From: Polaribacter vadi
GTDB lineage: Bacteria > Bacteroidota > Bacteroidia > Flavobacteriales > Flavobacteriaceae
Direction of reading: 5' to 3'
DNA length: 64,000 nt
NCBI RefSeq assembly: GCF_001761365.1
Contig: NZ_CP017477.1
Coordinates: forward strand, 3,462,001 to 3,526,000
Below, one piece after another: positions 62,928 to 64,000 of this stretch. The position numbers were made by a program, and so were the translations under genes. A model generated the notes under the pieces. It searched no databases. It had not been told where the DNA came from and saw nothing but the letters and a program-made list of their open reading frames with translations. The number at the start of each line of letters is the position of its first letter. Within the stretch, counting starts at the first letter, position 1.

Positions 62928-63024
62928 GGCTTCAGTTGGCAGTTTTAATTTTCAGTCGTAAAATTAATTTAAATATTATTTTAGATTAATAGAATTTTTT
63001 AAACCAAAAATCAAATTTTAAATA

Positions 63025-63249
63025 GTGGAACAAAATCAACAATTCTTAATAGATTTAGCCAAAATGAAAATGCCTTTTGGAAAATTTCAAGGCAGATTTT
63101 TAATAGATTTACCTGAACATTATATAGTTTGGTATAAAAATAAAGGTTTCCCAAATGGAAAATTAGGGAAACAAATGGAACTGGTTTATGAACTTCAATT
63201 AAATGGTTTAGAGGATATTGTTCGAAAAATTCAACGCGATTTTTCTTAA
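63025..63249 (+). CDS. DUF3820 family protein
   Basis: The protein has 74 residues with a GTG start at 63025. MPFGKFQGRFLIDLPEHYIVWY and KGFPNGKLGKQMELVYELQ fit the DUF3820 pattern (GKYKGxxLxDLPxxYLxWF). Function unknown; it is sometimes annotated as a quorum-sensing-regulated virulence factor by homology. The frame on the opposite strand at 63011-63259 is a shadow. Confidence 0.82.
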   Translation: MEQNQQFLIDLAKMKMPFGKFQGRFLIDLPEHYIVWYKNKGFPNGKLGKQMELVYELQLNGLEDIVRKIQRDFS

Positions 63250-63319
63250 CAATTTCCAATTCAGTGTTAAAAAAGGTATATATTTATAAGGAATTAGAAA
63301 TAGAAAATTGATCAATTAA

Positions 63320-64000
63320 ATGGAATTTCACGAGATCTTAAATCATCCTGTTTTTACAAAAACAGCATCTATTTTTTTGCTTTTTTTAATTGTATATGCA
63401 ATTGTTAAAGTGCTTCAAAAAGCCGCCTTTAAAATTGCAAAAGACAATAGTTCTAAATATAAATTTAAAAAACTTATTAATTTAGGAGGTTATATTCTTT
63501 TTGTATTCGGAATCTTATATGTTTTCAATACAAAACTTGATGGCATTGGTACAGCTTTAGGAGTTGCAGGAGCAGGTATTGCATTTGCGTTGCAAGAAGT
63601 TATTGTAAGTATTGCTGGTTATGTAACCGTTTTTACAAGTAATTTTTATAAAGTTGGCGATCGTGTAAAATTAGGAGGAATTAAAGGAGACGTTATTGAT
63701 ATTGGCTTGCTAAGAACTACATTGATGGAAATTGGTGATTGGGTAAATGGCGATTTATATAATGGAAAAATGGTGAGAATTGCCAACAGTTTTGTGTTTA
63801 AAGAGCCTGTTTATAATTATTCTGGCGACTTTCCTTTTCTGTGGGATGAAATGACAATTCCCATTAAAACTGAAGGCGATTACAAATATGCAGAAGAAAC
63901 TTTTCTGAAAATTTTAGAAGACGAAGTTGGCGATTTTTCGAAAACATCTCAACTTGCTTGGAATCAAATGATAGGAAATTATAGCATAGAAAATGCCAGA
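63320..64000 (+). CDS. MscS-family mechanosensitive ion channel, truncated by window end
   Basis: The first 227 codons are present and still open at 64000. Two N-terminal hydrophobic segments (about 14-31 and 53-70) precede the pore helix GIGTALGVAGAGIAFALQEV, then VSIAGYVTVFTSNFYKVGDRVKLGGIKGDVIDIGLLRTT, the conserved MscS middle domain. It opens under membrane tension to release solutes on osmotic downshock. The C-terminal part is outside the window. Confidence 0.9.
   Translation, partial: MEFHEILNHPVFTKTASIFLLFLIVYAIVKVLQKAAFKIAKDNSSKYKFKKLINLGGYILFVFGILYVFNTKLDGIGTALGVAGAGIAFALQEVIVSIAGYVTVFTSNFYKVGDRVKLGGIKGDVIDIGLLRTTLMEIGDWVNGDLYNGKMVRIANSFVFKEPVYNYSGDFPFLWDEMTIPIKTEGDYKYAEETFLKILEDEVGDFSKTSQLAWNQMIGNYSIENAR

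Overview
The window is AT-rich, gene-dense DNA from a marine member of the Flavobacteriaceae (Bacteroidota). A Polaribacter- or Tenacibaculum-like genus is my inference. Several things point there: Bacteroidota-type promoters (TAnnTTTG -7 boxes) with no strong Shine-Dalgarno sites, a fused SecDF, plug- and barrel-type outer-membrane proteins, K+-dependent membrane pyrophosphatase, DUF6588 and DUF1328 families, and small GCGCAGTCGAAA-type intergenic repeats. I see no rRNA, tRNA, CRISPR array, insertion sequence or prophage. The only confident stable RNA gene is tmRNA (60664-61052, minus strand).

Layout. 1-1155: end of a 5-oxoprolinase operon (pxpB, pxpC). 1150-5630: a cluster of small stress/envelope proteins (YtxH, holin-like, DUF2383, DUF1328) around a divergent AraC-type regulator and a topoisomerase IB. 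5625-10456: App1-like phosphatase, SDR enzyme and a small accessory islet (91-aa protein, DUF4365-TPR protein). 10457-14551: membrane and soluble pyrophosphatases and pyruvate dehydrogenase E1-beta. 14650-24682: membrane GT-C-like protein, etfBA, bifunctional nuclease, nucleoside transporter, thyA, DoxX-like protein, amidohydrolase, a stand-alone TonB plug protein and a tandem FKBP lipoprotein. 24733-32732 (minus): a complete trp operon, trpE-G-D-orf59-C-udg-F-B-A, preceded by a leader peptide with three Trp codons and an attenuator. 33090-38325: an operon for indirect aminoacyl-tRNA synthesis, gatC-like, gatA and a gatB::aspS fusion, preceded by an Asn-rich leader peptide and a terminator. 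38610-51197: gyrB, DUF6588, mdh, recQ, secDF, an hpt::adk fusion and obgE. 51212-56817 (minus): TPR proteins and an outer-membrane barrel. 56981-60436: ftsE, GT2, 2OG oxygenase and a convergent GT4. 60460-61640: a structured RNA candidate, tmRNA, repeats and an HVA1-family gene. 61722-64000: an AlaDH/saccharopine dehydrogenase-like enzyme, DUF3820 and a truncated MscS channel.

The most interesting system is 33090-38325. A 15-codon leader with 8 Asn codons sits between a promoter and an intrinsic terminator, ahead of the genes that can make Asn-tRNA by amidating Asp-tRNA(Asn). The last gene fuses GatB to an AspRS carrying the RDHG sequence associated with non-discriminating enzymes. This looks like ribosome-mediated attenuation sensing Asn-tRNA charging. 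A second candidate is a shared promoter architecture, GAGTTAA repeats 21 bp apart and 27 bp upstream of a TAnnTTTG box. It is clear before the YtxH and DUF1328 genes, and degenerate before the DUF2383 and HVA1 genes; the AraC-type protein encoded nearby could be its regulator.
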